From: Sycon ciliatum
Taxonomy: Eukaryota > Porifera > Calcarea > Leucosolenida > Sycettidae
Direction: 5' to 3'
Length of the DNA stretch: 64,000 bases
Assembly (NCBI RefSeq): GCF_964019385.1
Contig: NC_088649.1
Coordinates: forward strand, 21,253,075 to 21,317,074
Position numbers and translations under genes: made by a program. Shown here piece after piece: positions 43,190-54,849 of this stretch. Within the stretch, counting starts at the first letter, position 1; each line of letters starts with the position of its first letter. Below the pieces are notes generated by a model. That model did not search any database and had not been told where the DNA came from. It saw only the letters and a program-made list of their open reading frames with translations.

Positions 43190-43310
43190 GACATGCATAT
43201 TCTAGTACAAAGCTGGCAGAGAGTACTGGGACATTCCACGGCTTGAAAGTCAGCTTCAGCGCTGCTTGATAGCGCTAACCCACTGCTTTCCAACTTGTAA
43301 GAAAGAAAGA
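43190..43310 (-). mobile_element. Diverged PLE-type pLTR fragment
   Basis: Minus strand CAAGTTGGAAAGCAGTGGGT, TTAGCGCTAT and CCAGTACTCTCTG parallel element D 14753-14840. Confidence 0.5.
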
Positions 43311-43389
43311 AAAAAGAAGGATTGGCGGTTCGGGTTAGACTCGGCTGGATACCAAATTTTCTGCATCCGTTGGAACGCCACCACCCTCC

Positions 43390-43645
43390 AAAATCATGGC
43401 ACAAATGCAGGTTCTTGAGCGGTGCGAGTTGAGTAGATCAGACCCACCACCAATGTGTCAACGACAGAAAATACGACCCGCTGCATCCATGTTTCGCTCG
43501 TGCCATAAAACCAGTTCCCAATTAACTGTGGGTAGCAGCACGGCTGAAAAAAATCCTTTACCTCACTGGCAAGACTTGAACCTGGTACCTTCTGTTTCTC
43601 AATCAGGGTCTTAGAACATCCCACTATGCCTGACATTGCCAACTT
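43390..43645 (-). mobile_element. tRNA-derived SINE (block copy 1)
   Basis: Minus-strand B box GGTTCAAGTC, then CCCACAGTTAATTGGGAACT and GGATGCAGCGGGTCGTATTT. Copies at 51960 and 54850 sit in matching positions of duplicated blocks, so they spread by duplication, not by separate insertion. Confidence 0.65.
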
Positions 43646-44191
43646 GGACGTTTCATGGATATTAGTTCATTTCATCAAGCCTTGGAATGTAGCTTTGGGT
43701 CGGCTCGATGGTGTTTGCCTTTCCCTCTTTGGAATTAAAAATAATGTCTGACTGTTGCACATCTGACTGTTCAAAATCTGGTTTAGTTGATGGACTCGAT
43801 CGCACAATTATGCCCGCAATTTTCCATGTTAAAATTTTATAGTATTCCCAAAAGTGTTCGCCTGCCGAGAGAGATTCCAGAATATCCTTAATTCATACCA
43901 AAGCTTAATAAGGCGTGATGAGCAATAGGTGGGCAAAGAAAAGACATAGTCTAGAACAGAGCTCTCCGCTTGAACATACATAAGCGTGCAGAAAATTTAA
44001 TGATGAAACGTGTGCCAGAGATAAACCCCTAAAGAAACTGCAATACGTGGTAACACTACATGTTCATCGGATTTCCGTTAAAGTGTAACCAATTCTAGTA
44101 GAATCGTTTGGGCAGTTCTTAATTCCGTTTCATCTTTTTGTGTGCTCCCGTCGATAACGACTCGCATGGATAGGTCTGCACCCAAGGACGT

Positions 44192-44568
44192 TGTTGCGAA
44201 CCCTCTGGTTCTCTTAAGTACCAGGAACGAACGACCCCACACGGCACGAGGACAACTATTTATTCTCAACAGTATATTTCACTTCCATCGACAAACTAAA
44301 CGATGAATGAATGAACAACTGAAACATTGAAACTAACACTAAAACCACCAGGCAGGTATAGCGTGAAAATGACAGCGTATATGAGAAAAGCATACACATA
44401 CAACATACAACTACAGCGCACACAGCAAACTGCACATAGCGCCTGTAGCGTATGCCACGTCGTAAACATCAGCGGTACGGCGGAGTGGGGATACAGGTGC
44501 ATTGAAACGAACACAATGTCACAAGCGAGAAGGCCTTTCACTCTCGAGAACTTTGTCGTTTCACAACA
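44192..44568 (-). mobile_element. Solo LTR, 377 bp, TSD GACGT
   Basis: On the minus strand it starts TGTTGTGAAACGACAAAG and ends GGGTTCGCAACA, with AATAAA internally. GACGT flanks both sides (44187-44191 and 44569-44573). The paralogous block at about 52765-52785 lacks it. No internal region remains, so the element was lost by LTR-LTR recombination (standard mechanism, inferred). Confidence 0.85.
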
Positions 44569-45016
44569 GACGTAGCCTATTGATCACGACTCCACCAAAC
44601 TTCAGCCGAATTTCATAATCGAGACATCTAGCAGGTAGCAGAGAATCACCAGCTGTCGGCTCAAACAACTTTCAGCTCTCTGCGTTGATGTTTAAATGAT
44701 TTAAAAGGGGCCGTCTAGGATTACCAATAGTTTTTGCAAATAGAAAAGTTTTAGTATTTTTCAGCACCCACTTACCCACCGACCTTTTCTGCAGGCTAAA
44801 CGAATTCCAATATTGATGTCAATTTTCGACACCCAGAAATAACTGGGCATTCTCCATCTGCATTCAATAATTATTTTCAAAACGAAACTCCTTGAAACAC
44901 CCCCACCCCCAAATGAAAACGTTTCGTTTTGAAAATACTATTGGTAACCTTGGACCTTTGGCCACTAAGCTCCATTGGACTCTTCTTATTATCGTAACCA
45001 ACAAATTGTAACATAC

Positions 45017-45139
45017 CTTTGCAGGAGGTGCCGTCACCTGAAAACCCAGATTTACATGTGCAGTTGTAGGACCCAATCGTATTGGTACAGTTAGCATTGG
45101 AGCTGCAAGTGTGAGTCTGATATAGACACTCATCTGCAT
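45017..45139 (-). CDS. Calcium-binding EGF exon 1
   Basis: A 123-bp exon between TTTAG and GTATGTTA, phase 1 at both ends. It reads [17 protein letters not shown], then TNTIGSYNCTCKSG and FSGDGTSCK. Six Cys, the D-x-D-E-C calcium site (first Asp split across the junction) and C-x-N-x4-Y-x-C-x-C, the Asp/Asn hydroxylation consensus, are all present. Such domains build rigid extracellular rods in fibrillin-, Notch- or fibulin-like proteins. Symmetric phase explains why it could be duplicated without a frameshift. Its pair is exon 6 (58746), which shares TGTAAATCTGG and the ADEC start. Confidence 0.9.
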
Positions 45140-45197
45140 CTAAACCACAAGCCAGGTTTAAACACAATGACGTGAATCATAGGAGGGACCATACAAA

Positions 45198-45531
45198 TGT
45201 AATGGGTAGCCGAGTGGTAGGCGCGGTGAAATCAACAAGAATTAGTTTTATTCTACTTCTCTCAGGTACACACCTGAGATATAATTAATAGTGAAAGAAG
45301 AAGCGGCAAAATAAATAACTTTCTCTCCGGTGCTCACCTAGAGGTTGACTACTTCTTCTTCGAGTTAGCTTTCGTTGCTATCGAATCTAATCTAATTAAA
45401 ACAGAAATGCGCAGCCGCTTTAATGCAGCAGACGCCGTACGCTTACATACGGAGATACACCACATATACATCAGGCAAAGCTCCGTATTAGTTCCGTACT
45501 ACTTCCGTATTGGTCGGGCAGGGATACTACA
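45198..45531 (-). mobile_element. 3' LTR of an LTR retrotransposon
   Basis: Minus strand starts TGTAGTATCCCTGCCCGACC and ends GGCTACCCATTACA. A purine-rich stretch GTAGGAAGGGAGGC lies immediately upstream (45532-45545) as a polypurine tract. AATAAA is present. No second LTR is visible, so the 5' part is missing. Confidence 0.65.
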
Positions 45532-46252
45532 GCCTCCCTTCCTACAGATAATCATGCCCTCGTGATTTTCAAAAAAATAGTGAAGAGTTATGAACACAGT
45601 GTCAACCGGAAGATGGCAAATTATATCGGAAATGATAACGTTCAGAGTAGACAGAAGAAATGAACTGATAACAAATCATAAAGTAGAAGCACACCAGGTT
45701 CACACGATCTCACGGGGTCAAAAGGGGAAAGAACTGTCCTCCAAATAGGACCTGAAAATCCACAGCACTCTTGCTGCACAACGCTGGCACAACCCGCCAG
45801 GAACATCGCAGTTCAAAAACCGAACTGAATACACTATAACTGTAAGGGGCGTTGTCACACACATTGTCCCACGTTAGCTGGGTAAACCGTGGCTCACCAT
45901 GATCAGACGCCTACCAAACTAAACTGGATTCACACACTCGCATAAAGGAAGACTGAAAAGAACAGGGAGAATGAAGGAAGAGAGGAAAGAAAATGCCATA
46001 CCTAGAATCAGCGTTAGTAACCACGGCGGCGGCTGGAGCTACAGCAGAGGGCGAGCCAGGTTTTATCTTCGTCTTGGTTGAGCCGGGCACTCAGAGCGGC
46101 TAGCTCGGCGTCAGACAAATAACCTCCCTCCTCGTCTTGAATCGAGGTCTTCACATTGTCGATAGCATTGCTCTGCCCGACGTAAAGAGTGATGGTCTAG
46201 CCAGGAAGAGTGTCGACGAAAATCTGCATCCCACCACGGAGGCGAAGTACCA
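45532..46252 (-). mobile_element. Internal remnant upstream of the 3' LTR
   Basis: Between the polypurine tract and the point where block homology resumes near 46252. No pol domain is seen. At the upstream end is a ubiquitin-like fragment. Confidence 0.45.
46127..46229 (-). pseudogene. Ubiquitin N-terminal fragment
   Basis: The minus-strand ATG at 46229-46227 opens MQIFVDTLPG, a TAG stop where Lys11 belongs, TITLYVGQSNAIDNVK and TSIQDEEG. About two thirds of these 35 positions match ubiquitin, then similarity ends abruptly and an unrelated open stretch (YLSDAELAALSARLNQDED) follows. It lacks the core and the C-terminal GlyGly, and has a premature stop. It may be a captured host sequence carried by the LTR element. 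Confidence 0.7.
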
Positions 46253-46446
46253 AGTACTGTGCTAACAAATGCGGTGGTGCATGCAGAAACAGCAAAATGG
46301 TATGGGAGGGTATAGAGAATGCAATTTTGTCTGAGGAGCAGCTATGAATACACAGAAAACATTGTGAATAAGGTTCGTTGGATTCCTCACATTATGGCAC
46401 CCTCCCTTACTTGGGTACCTCTAATAAAAAAACAGTTGCTACATAC

Positions 46447-46569
46447 CTTTGCAGGATGTGCCGTCACCTGAAAACCCAGAGTCACATGCGCAATTGTAGG
46501 ACCCAACAGTGTTTGTACAAGTAGCATTGGAGCTGCACTTGTGGGTCTGATATAGACACTCATCTAGAT
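46447..46569 (-). CDS. Calcium-binding EGF exon 2
   Basis: 123 bp, phase 1-1, donor GTATGTAG, acceptor [26 protein letters not shown], then [17 protein letters not shown]. Six Cys and the hydroxylation consensus are intact. Its flanks (46252-48400) match those of exon 7 (60493-63995). Confidence 0.9.
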
Positions 46570-48146
46570 CTAAACCACAAGCCACGTTGAAACACAAGAT
46601 ACACATCATGGTTGGGAAGAATTTTCAAGTCACACCAAGAGCATGAACGATTTTGCCTGCAATACAGTAAGTTAAAAGGCAGTGTCTGTTTGATGAGCGT
46701 TAGCATGCTAACGCGAGTTAGCAGCCAGCCCAGCGAGCTGGCCCAACCTGCACGCATACGCGAGTCACGTGGGCACGCGCCCTTCCAAATCCTGTACAAT
46801 GTCTCTTGCATGTCATTGCTGTTTGGACTTTAGAGCGTGCAACTTGCGGAACACGTGTTCCTAAACAATGTACTTTTGTTAGACTTTCAAGGTCGCATTC
46901 TCGTATCTCTACGTTTCAATTTCAGACTTCAATGACGGCTGTTGGTGCCCGAAACAATGTCGTCGTCTACAGTGGAACGTCGACTGTGAACCTTTAGCTT
47001 GCGGCATCATCAGGTTTCCTGAAATGAACCACGCGATCTCAGCGACCCTTGTTTGTGCCTTGAAAAAATGTCGTCGTCACCAACCGGGGTCTAGCCTCTC
47101 CGGATCGCCTTGCTCTACCTGGCTCCGCCGCCCGCCTACTGGGAACGCAGCGACGGCCACCACGCAGCACCACCACTGCAACAGCAGGCGCGAGCCTGAC
47201 GATCGTAATTCGTATCCAGAGAGGCAAGTTCCTGGACCTGGATTTTCTGTTGGAAGTAACAACGTTAGTTGTCCACTGCCGTCACCACCCCCACCCAGCT
47301 TCTCCTCGCTCTACTTGGATCCGTATCGCCGCTCGCCGCCAGCAGGCCGGACCCTACTTGGAGCGACGACAGCCATATGCGCATGCAGCACCAACAGCAG
47401 GTGGACCTGACTGTCCTATACTCGATCGTGTCCAGAGAGGCGAGTTCGTAGACTTTGATTTCTTGCTGCCCGATACAGTTGCAGTCAGTGCAGCTCCGGC
47501 GACGTTCAACTCCGTAGCCCCTCATATGTTGCTCTTCTGGCGCACTAGCATTTATTTGAATCCGAACCCAGAACTGCGCTTCGTAGGCTGCATGACGGTA
47601 GAACTTGAGTTGAGACCTGGACAGTGTTCATGAATGGTCTGTGTTCCAATGTTCTTCACCGCGTTTCACGAGTGCCTGTTGACGTATTTGGCCACGATTG
47701 TCGCGGCCAATCGCCAGTTCTTGCCATCTAGAAACTGGATGTTATCAATACTCAATCTGCGGACAACTGTTTCTTCCTTTGTGGATTCATCAGCGCAGCA
47801 CAGAGGGAATTAAGCCGAACCTGATAGCAATGGAAAATATAAATCTTCAAAGCCAGGTTATCCATATCAACTTAGGGCAACTGCCCTTCACGGTGTACTG
47901 GAGCAGCACCACCCGCCTGCCAGCAGTGCAGCTCAGTTCACCCACCAGCATTTCCGTGCGCATTTCGTCCCACTCACCAGCACAGATCCGCATCACGTAC
48001 CGCAACCGTGTGCAGCTACTATGCGTACGGCGCTTGTACGTGTCAGCTCAGGCAGTGCTGCCTCCAGTGCCGACAGGAGCACCCCAGGGCTAAGTGTAAG
48101 GCCTCATCAGTAACTGTATAACCACTCTGTTTCTCACTTCTCAAAA

Positions 48147-49640
48147 TTGCTGGACTCACATCCTGATCCTATGCTCCGGAGGTATGTTGCACATGGTCGT
48201 AATTGTGGTGTTGTGGTAGGTTTCATCGGCAACCACTCAACTAATTGGGATCCACTGAATTTAACACGGTCTCATGCTAACCCACATTATATTTCTGCGC
48301 AACGATCCGTTTCTTGCAGCAAGCTTGAAACAGCTGGCCCGTGTTCCTCCCCCCCCCCCCCTTCTCGTCTCTGTGCTGTTCCATCGTAAATGCGGGTCCT
48401 AGACGAACGGGAAGTTACACACGACACACACTTTGTAAAGCCTGGAGGGTCGAAGTGTCAATGATTACATTCCAGCACACCGTATCTCTCCACAATGTCA
48501 AGATGACAATTCTGCAAACATGATTAGACAATTGCTCGCCCCGCTGTATCTTGCTAAGCTCAATGTTAAAAGTGCATTCTGCCGAATTCATGTCTGCCCT
48601 GAGGAGTGGCCCTTGTTGATCCGCTTGCAGGATCAATACTGCCCTTCAGACTGTACTACGCTCCAGGCTAGCTATATGGAACTCTGTCGCATCCGCCAGT
48701 GAATGGATTGTGTGCGGGCAGTTCGCACTTCCACGCCTGTTGCATTACGGGGAATACCTCAATTAACGTTACTTCCTCAATGCATGCTCTGGACTTGTGT
48801 TAGCTTGCAAGCAACTCGCTATTCTGCTCCTAACGTTTACATACCTCGGTGTTTCTCTGGCCCCAGCAAAAATGGAGGGTCCAGCTCAAGTCCTGACGTT
48901 ATTGAGATCTTCCCATTACGGGAAATACCTCGACTAACGTTTCTGTCTCCATGCATGCTCTGGACTTGTGTTAGCTCGCCAGCAACTCGCTACTCGGTGC
49001 CGTGCGTTTACATGCCTCGGTGTTTCTCTGGCAACAGTAAAAAGTGCTTCCTCGATGTATGCTCTGGACCTGTGTTAGCTCGCCAGAAACTCGCTACTCA
49101 GCGCCGCGCGTTTACATACCTCTGTGTTTCTCTGGCGTCAGCAAAAGTGGAGAGTCCAGCCCACGTCCTGACATTTATCGGCGTCATCCCGGACAACCGC
49201 GTGCTCACATCAGTCTGCCGATGGACGAACTTGCCAAGCTTCACGACCTCCTACGGGCGACTCTCCACACAGCTTCAACTACCGAATGTCAACTCGAGGA
49301 TCTTCTGGGAAAGCTCTCGTTTGCTACAAGAGTGATAGTCCCAGGATGCACATTGCACATTGTGGTCACTTGCCAACTGGTACCGGCAGCCGTATTACCT
49401 GATCAAACTCTCCGAAGAGTGCCTCAAATATCTTCGTTGATGGCCTGAGCTCCTGGAATAGTAGAACGGCCGGTCCGTCTTCCTATGCCCTAAGTGGACG
49501 CCGCCCCCCAACTTGCTGCTATTCACTGATGCAAGTGGTGCACTTGGCTGGTGCGCAAACAATTGCGACCGGGGATAGGGCAATGGACAGTCAATCAAGC
49601 AGACCAGCCAATCGCAAATAGTGGTTTGCAATTGTGGCAG
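48147..49640 (+). pseudogene. DIRS-like reverse transcriptase and RNase H, broken
   Basis: Pieces in different frames: HPDPMLRRYVAHGRNCG at 48159, LAKLNVKSAFCRIHVCPEEW at about 48550, FTYLCVSLASAKVESPAHVL at about 49108, RLPMDELAKLHDLLRATL-type sequence and LEDLLGKLSFATRVI at 49215-49340, and the RNase H start LLLFTDASGALGW at about 49520. Many shifts and stops. A segment of the RT (48750-49150) is repeated three times. Confidence 0.65.
48750..49155 (+). repeat. Local triplication of an RT segment
   Basis: CATGCTCTGGACTTGTGTTA, then GCAACTCGCTA and TTTACATACCTCGGTGTTTC occur three times (starting at about 48782, 48952 and 49058, with flanks), with 5-10% divergence. The first and second units also carry a GGAATACCTC-like lead. 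Confidence 0.8.
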
Positions 49641-49884
49641 CACCTGGGAAAGCTAGCGGCACCGGCTGCGGATGCCAATCGATCGGCTTTACAGCAACTG
49701 CGAAAATCTTACTCATCAGTTGATGCTATGCCCTGGCGTTATACACCGGCCACTCGTTTCGAATCAGCTGCCGGACTCGATATTCAGAGAGGCGGGAAGG
49801 TGGAAAGCGATTTCTGCCCGAGTAACATCCAGACGCCACCAGCAGCCAAAGCATGGGTGGCTGTGGCAATGGCCTCAGGCCATG

Positions 49885-50245
49885 ATATCGGAGTCATTTG
49901 GCGGCTCCATGTGGAATAATTTTGAGCTCCATGCGGAGTCATTGGCCGACTCCATGCAGAGTCATCTGGCGGCTCCATGCGGAGTAATTGGCGGCTCCAT
50001 GCGGAGTAATTCGGCGGCTCCATGTGGAGTCATTCGGTGGCTCCATGCGGAGTCATTCCCCGGCGCCATGCGCAGTCATTCGCTGGCTCCATGCGGAGTC
50101 ATTTGCCGGCTCAATGCGGAGTCATTCGCAGGCTCCATGCGGAGTCATTTGCTGGCTCCATGCGGAGTCATTCGCCAGCTCCATGCACAGTCATTTTTTG
50201 GCTCCATGCGGAGTAATTTGCTGGCTCAGCTGCGGGCCATCTAGC
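49885..50245. repeat. 23-bp minisatellite, about 15 units
   Basis: Consensus GGCTCCATGCGGAGTCATT plus four variable bases. Each unit has a small hairpin CTCC-ATGC-GGAG. The period is exactly 23, so all three frames are used in turn. No spacers of unique sequence. Confidence 0.9.
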
Positions 50246-50779
50246 GGCTCCAAGCAGCGCCATTATACCAGTTGCTCAAATGGGCACTCCCAGCTTAATG
50301 CAAAACTCGGTTGCTCTGTTGGGAGGTGGGAGGATGCTAATGAGGTATAAATTACAAAACGTGAGCATTTGTAACCCGTATACTCTCAGCACTCAAGACT
50401 CTCAAAGGACATACTTGTAGCTACGTAAGTTACCATCAGTGCTAGCTGTCTCACATGGATAAGAAGAAGACCAAGGTAGTGTGAATATGCGTACAGCGAT
50501 CCATGCACTCTGGCTGTGGTGTACTATTTATGTGTACAGAAATTACGTGTGATAAGTAGCCATACTACACTTTACTACTTCTACCAAATATTCACGCCCT
50601 CAACAATAGAGAAATAAAACAGAAAAAAACTCAGGACATAGCAAAACAAGTAAACCAACCGGCAGTCCAGCACTGCAAACAAGATGGGCTCTGAGAGGTC
50701 GACATCCGCAGATTTGGCAGCAGCAAACTCAGTTGCGGAGAGGCAATCTAATACAGGAGTCGCGACAACAACAGATGTC

Positions 50780-51440
50780 GTTGCAGCAGTGGAACTAGCT
50801 TGCTCCGGCTGCTCTGCAGAAGTCTCGAGATAGGATCAATGCGCCTCCAACAACAAGGAACATGAGAGACCATTTGGATTCAAGTACTGCCGACCCGGCC
50901 GGTGAACAGCAATGAAGCTATAGTCCAAGGTTTGCTCCACCTACCGAGCTTTGCGGCCGCGTGTTTCCTTAACGGACATTAACGCCTTGATTGGAGTGGT
51001 ATCGGCACGATCAATGAAATTTCGACATAGCAAATAGTGCTGGAGCTGATCGGCAAAATGCACAAGGGAAAGCGTTTCCCCGTTTGACACATTGTAGTTT
51101 CTCTCTACCTTCATCAATATCTGCCTGACAAAGGCAATGGGGTTGTTCCTCGCCACCTGGAATTTGACTGAGGAGTCAGGTGAGGACAGCTCCAATGGCC
51201 ACTTGGTTTGCATTAGTATCTAGAACAAGGCTGTCAGACGAGACAGAAAAATCAGGATACAACAAACACTGGGGCTGTTGTAGGTGACCGCTTCATAGGC
51301 TTCAACGCCGCATTACTACTCTTAGTCCATATAAAGCTAGCACCGTTGCCTGATATTACATTCAGTGGAGCGGAGCGCTGAGCAAAACCCCAGGGATGAA
51401 GCGGCGGTAAAACCCGGCTTTATGCCAGAAACACATGTAT
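50780..51440 (-). pseudogene. Ty3-type pol fragment (RT end and RNase H), copy 1
   Basis: Minus strand: KAGFYRRFIPG, YPDFSVSSDSLVLDTNANQV, then VERNYNVSNGETLSLVHFAD, QLQHYLLCRNF, LMSVKETRGRKAR and YSFIAVHRPGRQYLNPNGLS. These are the RT thumb, the RNase H core and the box before integrase of Ty3/Gypsy pol. Several stops and shifts. Confidence 0.75.
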
Positions 51441-51496
51441 ATCTCATACAGACTGGGGTACGTGGGTACCTCGAATACAAGCCAATTGTAACATAC

Positions 51497-51619
51497 CTTT
51501 GCAGGATTTGCCGTCACCTGAAAACCCAGAGTCACATGTGCAGTTGTAGGACCCAACAGTGTTTGTACAGGAAGCATTGGAGCTGCAATTGTGCGTCTGA
51601 TATAGACACTCATCTCGAT
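51497..51619 (-). CDS. Calcium-binding EGF exon 3
   Basis: 123 bp, phase 1-1. [19 protein letters not shown], then [20 protein letters not shown]. Matches exon 5 most closely (both GDGKSCK). Acceptor GTGGTTTAG, donor GTATGTTA. Confidence 0.9.
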
Positions 51620-51959
51620 CTAAACCACAAACCACGTTGAAACACAAGACGCATTTTATTGTAGAGAATAATTTTCAAGTCACACCAAGAGCATGAACGT
51701 ATTTGCCTGCAATACAGTAAGTTCAAAGGCAGTGCTTGTGTGCTAGGTACCAAATACAAAACTTGACCAAAGCTCTAACCATCTAAGGCATGGGACCAAG
51801 CTGACTCTAGAAGGCCAGTGACACGTTTTTCACTCCAAATGCAGCTCACAACACGCGCCATACACATTGATGACACAAATTTTGAAGTCTGGAAAAAAGT
51901 GTGTGCGTTTGCGGTTTCACAAGCTTTACCGAATTGTTTGCATCCGCTGGGACGCCAAC

Positions 51960-52215
51960 ACCAACCAAGATCAAGGCACAAATGCAGCTCCTTAAGCGGT
52001 GGGAGTTAATTAAATCAGACCCATCACCAATGTGTCAAATACAGAAAATACGATCCGCTGCATCCATGCTTCCCTCTTGCCATACAACGAGTTCCCAATT
52101 AACTGTGGGTTGCAGCAGGGCTGGAAAAATCCTTTAGCTTACTAGCAGGACTTGAACCTGGTACCCTCTGTTTCTCAATCATGGTCTTAGACCATCCCAC
52201 TCTGCCTGCCATTGC
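51960..52215 (-). mobile_element. tRNA-derived SINE (block copy 2)
   Basis: Matches 43390-43645 over its length. B box GGTTCAAGTCC on the minus strand. Confidence 0.65.
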
Positions 52216-52990
52216 CAACTTGGAAGGTTCATGGATATTAGTTCATTCCATAAAGCCTTGGAATGTATCTTGTGGTCGGCTCGATGGTGTTTGCCTTCCC
52301 CTCTTTGGAATTAGCAATAATGTCTGACTGTTGCACATCTGACTGTACAAAATCTGGTTCAGTTGATGGACTAATCACACCATTATGCCCACAATTTTCC
52401 ATTCTTCAATTTTATATTATTCCCAAAAGTGTTCACCTGCGAGAGAGATTCCAGAATATCCTTAATGCCAAAGCTTTTTAAGTTGTGATGAGCAATAGGC
52501 GAGCAAAGAAAGGACATAGTCTAGAACAGAGCTCTGCGCTTGAACATTCCCTAAGCGTACAGAACAGGAATAATAAAATTATTTCAATGATGAAACGTGT
52601 GCCAGAGATAAACCCCTAAAGAAACCGCAATACGTGGTAACGTTACATATTCATCGGATTTCCGCTAAAGGGAAACCAATTCTAGTAGAACTGCTCGGGC
52701 AGTTCTTTATTTAGTTTCATCTTTAAGTGTGCTCCCGTCGATAACGACTGGTGCGGATAGGTCCGCACACAAGAAAATGGTCTATTGATCGTGACTCCAC
52801 CAAATCTCAACCGAATTTCATAATCGAAACACCTAGCAGGTAGCAAAGAATTCCAGCTGTCGGCTCAAAAAACTCTCACCTCTCTACGTTGATGTTTAAG
52901 TTAAACACTCATTAAAGCTCCATTGGACTCTTCTTATTATCGTAACCTTACTCACTTGGATACTATGAATCAAAACAAATTGTAACATAC

Positions 52991-53113
52991 CTTTGCAGGA
53001 CGTGCCGTCACCTGAAAACCCAGAGTCACATGTGCAGTTGTAGGACCCAACAGTGTTTGTACAAGTAGCATTGGAGCTGCACTTGTGGGTCTGATATAGA
53101 CACTCATCTAGAT
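52991..53113 (-). CDS. Calcium-binding EGF exon 4
   Basis: 123 bp, phase 1-1. [19 protein letters not shown], then [20 protein letters not shown]. Nearly identical to exons 2 and 7. Confidence 0.9.
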
Positions 53114-53539
53114 CTAAACCACAAGCCACGTTGAAACACAAGATACACATCATGGTAGGGAAGAATTTTCAAGTCATACCAAGAGCATGAACGGTTTTGC
53201 CTGCAATACATTCAGTTGAAAGGCAGTGTATGTACGTGAGGTATAAATTAGAAAACGTGAGCATTTGTAACCCGTATACCCTCCGCACTCAATACTCGCA
53301 AAGCACATGCTTGCAGTGACGTAAATTATCATCAGTGTTCATCGTTTCACATGGAGAAGAAGAAGACAAAGGTAGTGCGAGTATGCGTACAGCGATCCAT
53401 GTATTCCGGCTGTAGTGTTTTTTTTATGTGTATAGAAATTATGTGTGATAAGTAGCCATACTACACTATCCTGCTCCTACCAAATATTCACGCCCTCAGG
53501 AATAGAGAAATAAAACAGCAAAAAAAACTCAGGACTAGC

Positions 53540-54318
53540 AAAACCAGTCAACCGATCAGGCAGTCTAGCACTGCAAGCAAGATGGGCTCTGGGAGGTCGA
53601 CATCCGCAGATTTTACAGCCACAAACTCAGTTGCGGAGAGGCCAGCTAATACATTTGTCGCGACAAACACAGATGCCGTTGCGGCACGGGACCTAGCTTG
53701 CTCCGGCTGATCTTCAGAAGTCTCGAGATGAGATCGATGCACCTCCGACAACAAGGAACACAATAGCCCATTTAGATTAAAGTACTGCTGAACCAGCCGG
53801 TGAACAGCAATGAAGCTATAGTCCAAGGCTTGCTCCACGTAACGAGCTTTGGGGCCGCGTATTTCCTTAAAACAGACATTAACGCTGTGATTGGAGTGTT
53901 ATCGGTACGGTCAATGAAATCCGACATACCAAATAGTGCTGGAACTGATAGGCAAAATGCACAAGGGAAAGAGTTTCCCCGTTTCACACATTGTAGTTTC
54001 TCTCTACATTCGTCAATATCCGGCTGTCAAAGGCAACGGGGGTGTTCCTTGCCACCTTGAATTTGACAGAGGACAGCTTCAATGGCCACCTTGTTTGAAT
54101 TAGTATCTAGAACAAGGCTGTCAGACGAGACAGAAAAGTCAGGATACGGGAAACACTGGGGCTGTTGTAGTTGACCGCTTCATAGGCGTCAACGCCGCAT
54201 CACTACTCTTAGTCCATGTGAAGCTGGCACACTTGCCTGATAATACATTCCGTGGAGCGGAGAGCTCAGCAAAACCAGGGATGAAGCGGCGGTAAAACCC
54301 GGCCTTACTTCAGAAATA
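53540..54318 (-). pseudogene. Ty3-type pol fragment, copy 2
   Basis: Block partner of 50780-51440. YSFIAVHRLVQQYFNLNGLL and RTDNTPITALMSV remain; more decayed. Confidence 0.7.
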
Positions 54319-54381
54319 CATGTACATCTCGTACAGACTGGGGTACGTGGGTACCTCGAATACAAGCCAATTGTAACATAC

Positions 54382-54504
54382 CTTTGCAGGATTTGCCGTC
54401 ACCTGAAAACCCAGAGTCACATGTGCAGTTGTAGGATCCAACAGTGTTTGTACAGGCAGCATTGGAGCTGCAATTGTGGGTCTGATGTAGACACTCATCT
54501 CGAT
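54382..54504 (-). CDS. Calcium-binding EGF exon 5
   Basis: 123 bp, phase 1-1. RDECLHQTHNCSSNAACTN, then [20 protein letters not shown]. The acceptor tract is shortened by about 5 bases (CTTGTATAG instead of CTTGTGGTTTAG), which may weaken splicing. Confidence 0.85.
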
Positions 54505-54849
54505 CTATACAAGCCACGTTGAAACACAAGACGCACATTATGTTAGAGAAGAATTTTCAAGTCACACCAAGAGCATGAACGTTTTTGCCTGCAATACAGT
54601 AAGTTCAAAGGAAGTGCTTGTGCGTGAGGTATCAAATACAAAACTTGACCATAGCTATAACCATCTGAGACATGGGACCAAGCGACCCTAGAAGGCCAGT
54701 GACATGTTTTTTACTCCAAAGTCAGCTCACAACACGTGCCACACACATTAATGGCACAAATTTTGAGGTCTGGAAAAAAGTGTGTGCGTTTCTGGTTTCA
54801 CAAGTTTTACGGAATTTGCTGCATTCACAGGGACGCCACCACCAACCAA

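Larger units (their letters stand above)
46975..49660 (+). mobile_element. DIRS-like retrotransposon remnant
   Basis: Plus strand, opposite to the EGF gene. 47000-47640 has two gag-like boxes, IQRGKFLDLDFLLE and VQRGEFVDFDFLLPD. 48147-49640 carries reverse transcriptase and RNase H pieces. No tyrosine recombinase was found. The left 1.4 kb recurs at 61210-64000 as part of a block duplication. Confidence 0.65.
50341..53230. repeat. Duplicated intron block (copy 1) with EGF exons 3 and 4
   Basis: The sequence from GAGGTATAAATTACAAAACG onward recurs from about 53229, including the Ty3 fragment, an EGF exon, the SINE and the GTCGATAACGACTGG segment. Copy 2 has later insertions. Confidence 0.8.

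Noticed and set aside
46990-47020. Minus-strand CTGATGATGCCGCAAGC as a hammerhead (also at 61240)
   Set aside because: The GAAA box is replaced by TAAA and no stem I or stem III could be drawn.
47024-47633. Overlapping Pro/Arg-rich frames as a host exon
   Set aside because: Position, repetition at 61.3-61.7 kb and the gag-like boxes fit the DIRS remnant better.
49885-50245. The 23-bp array as a CRISPR
   Set aside because: Units are contiguous without unique spacers, and the DNA is eukaryotic.
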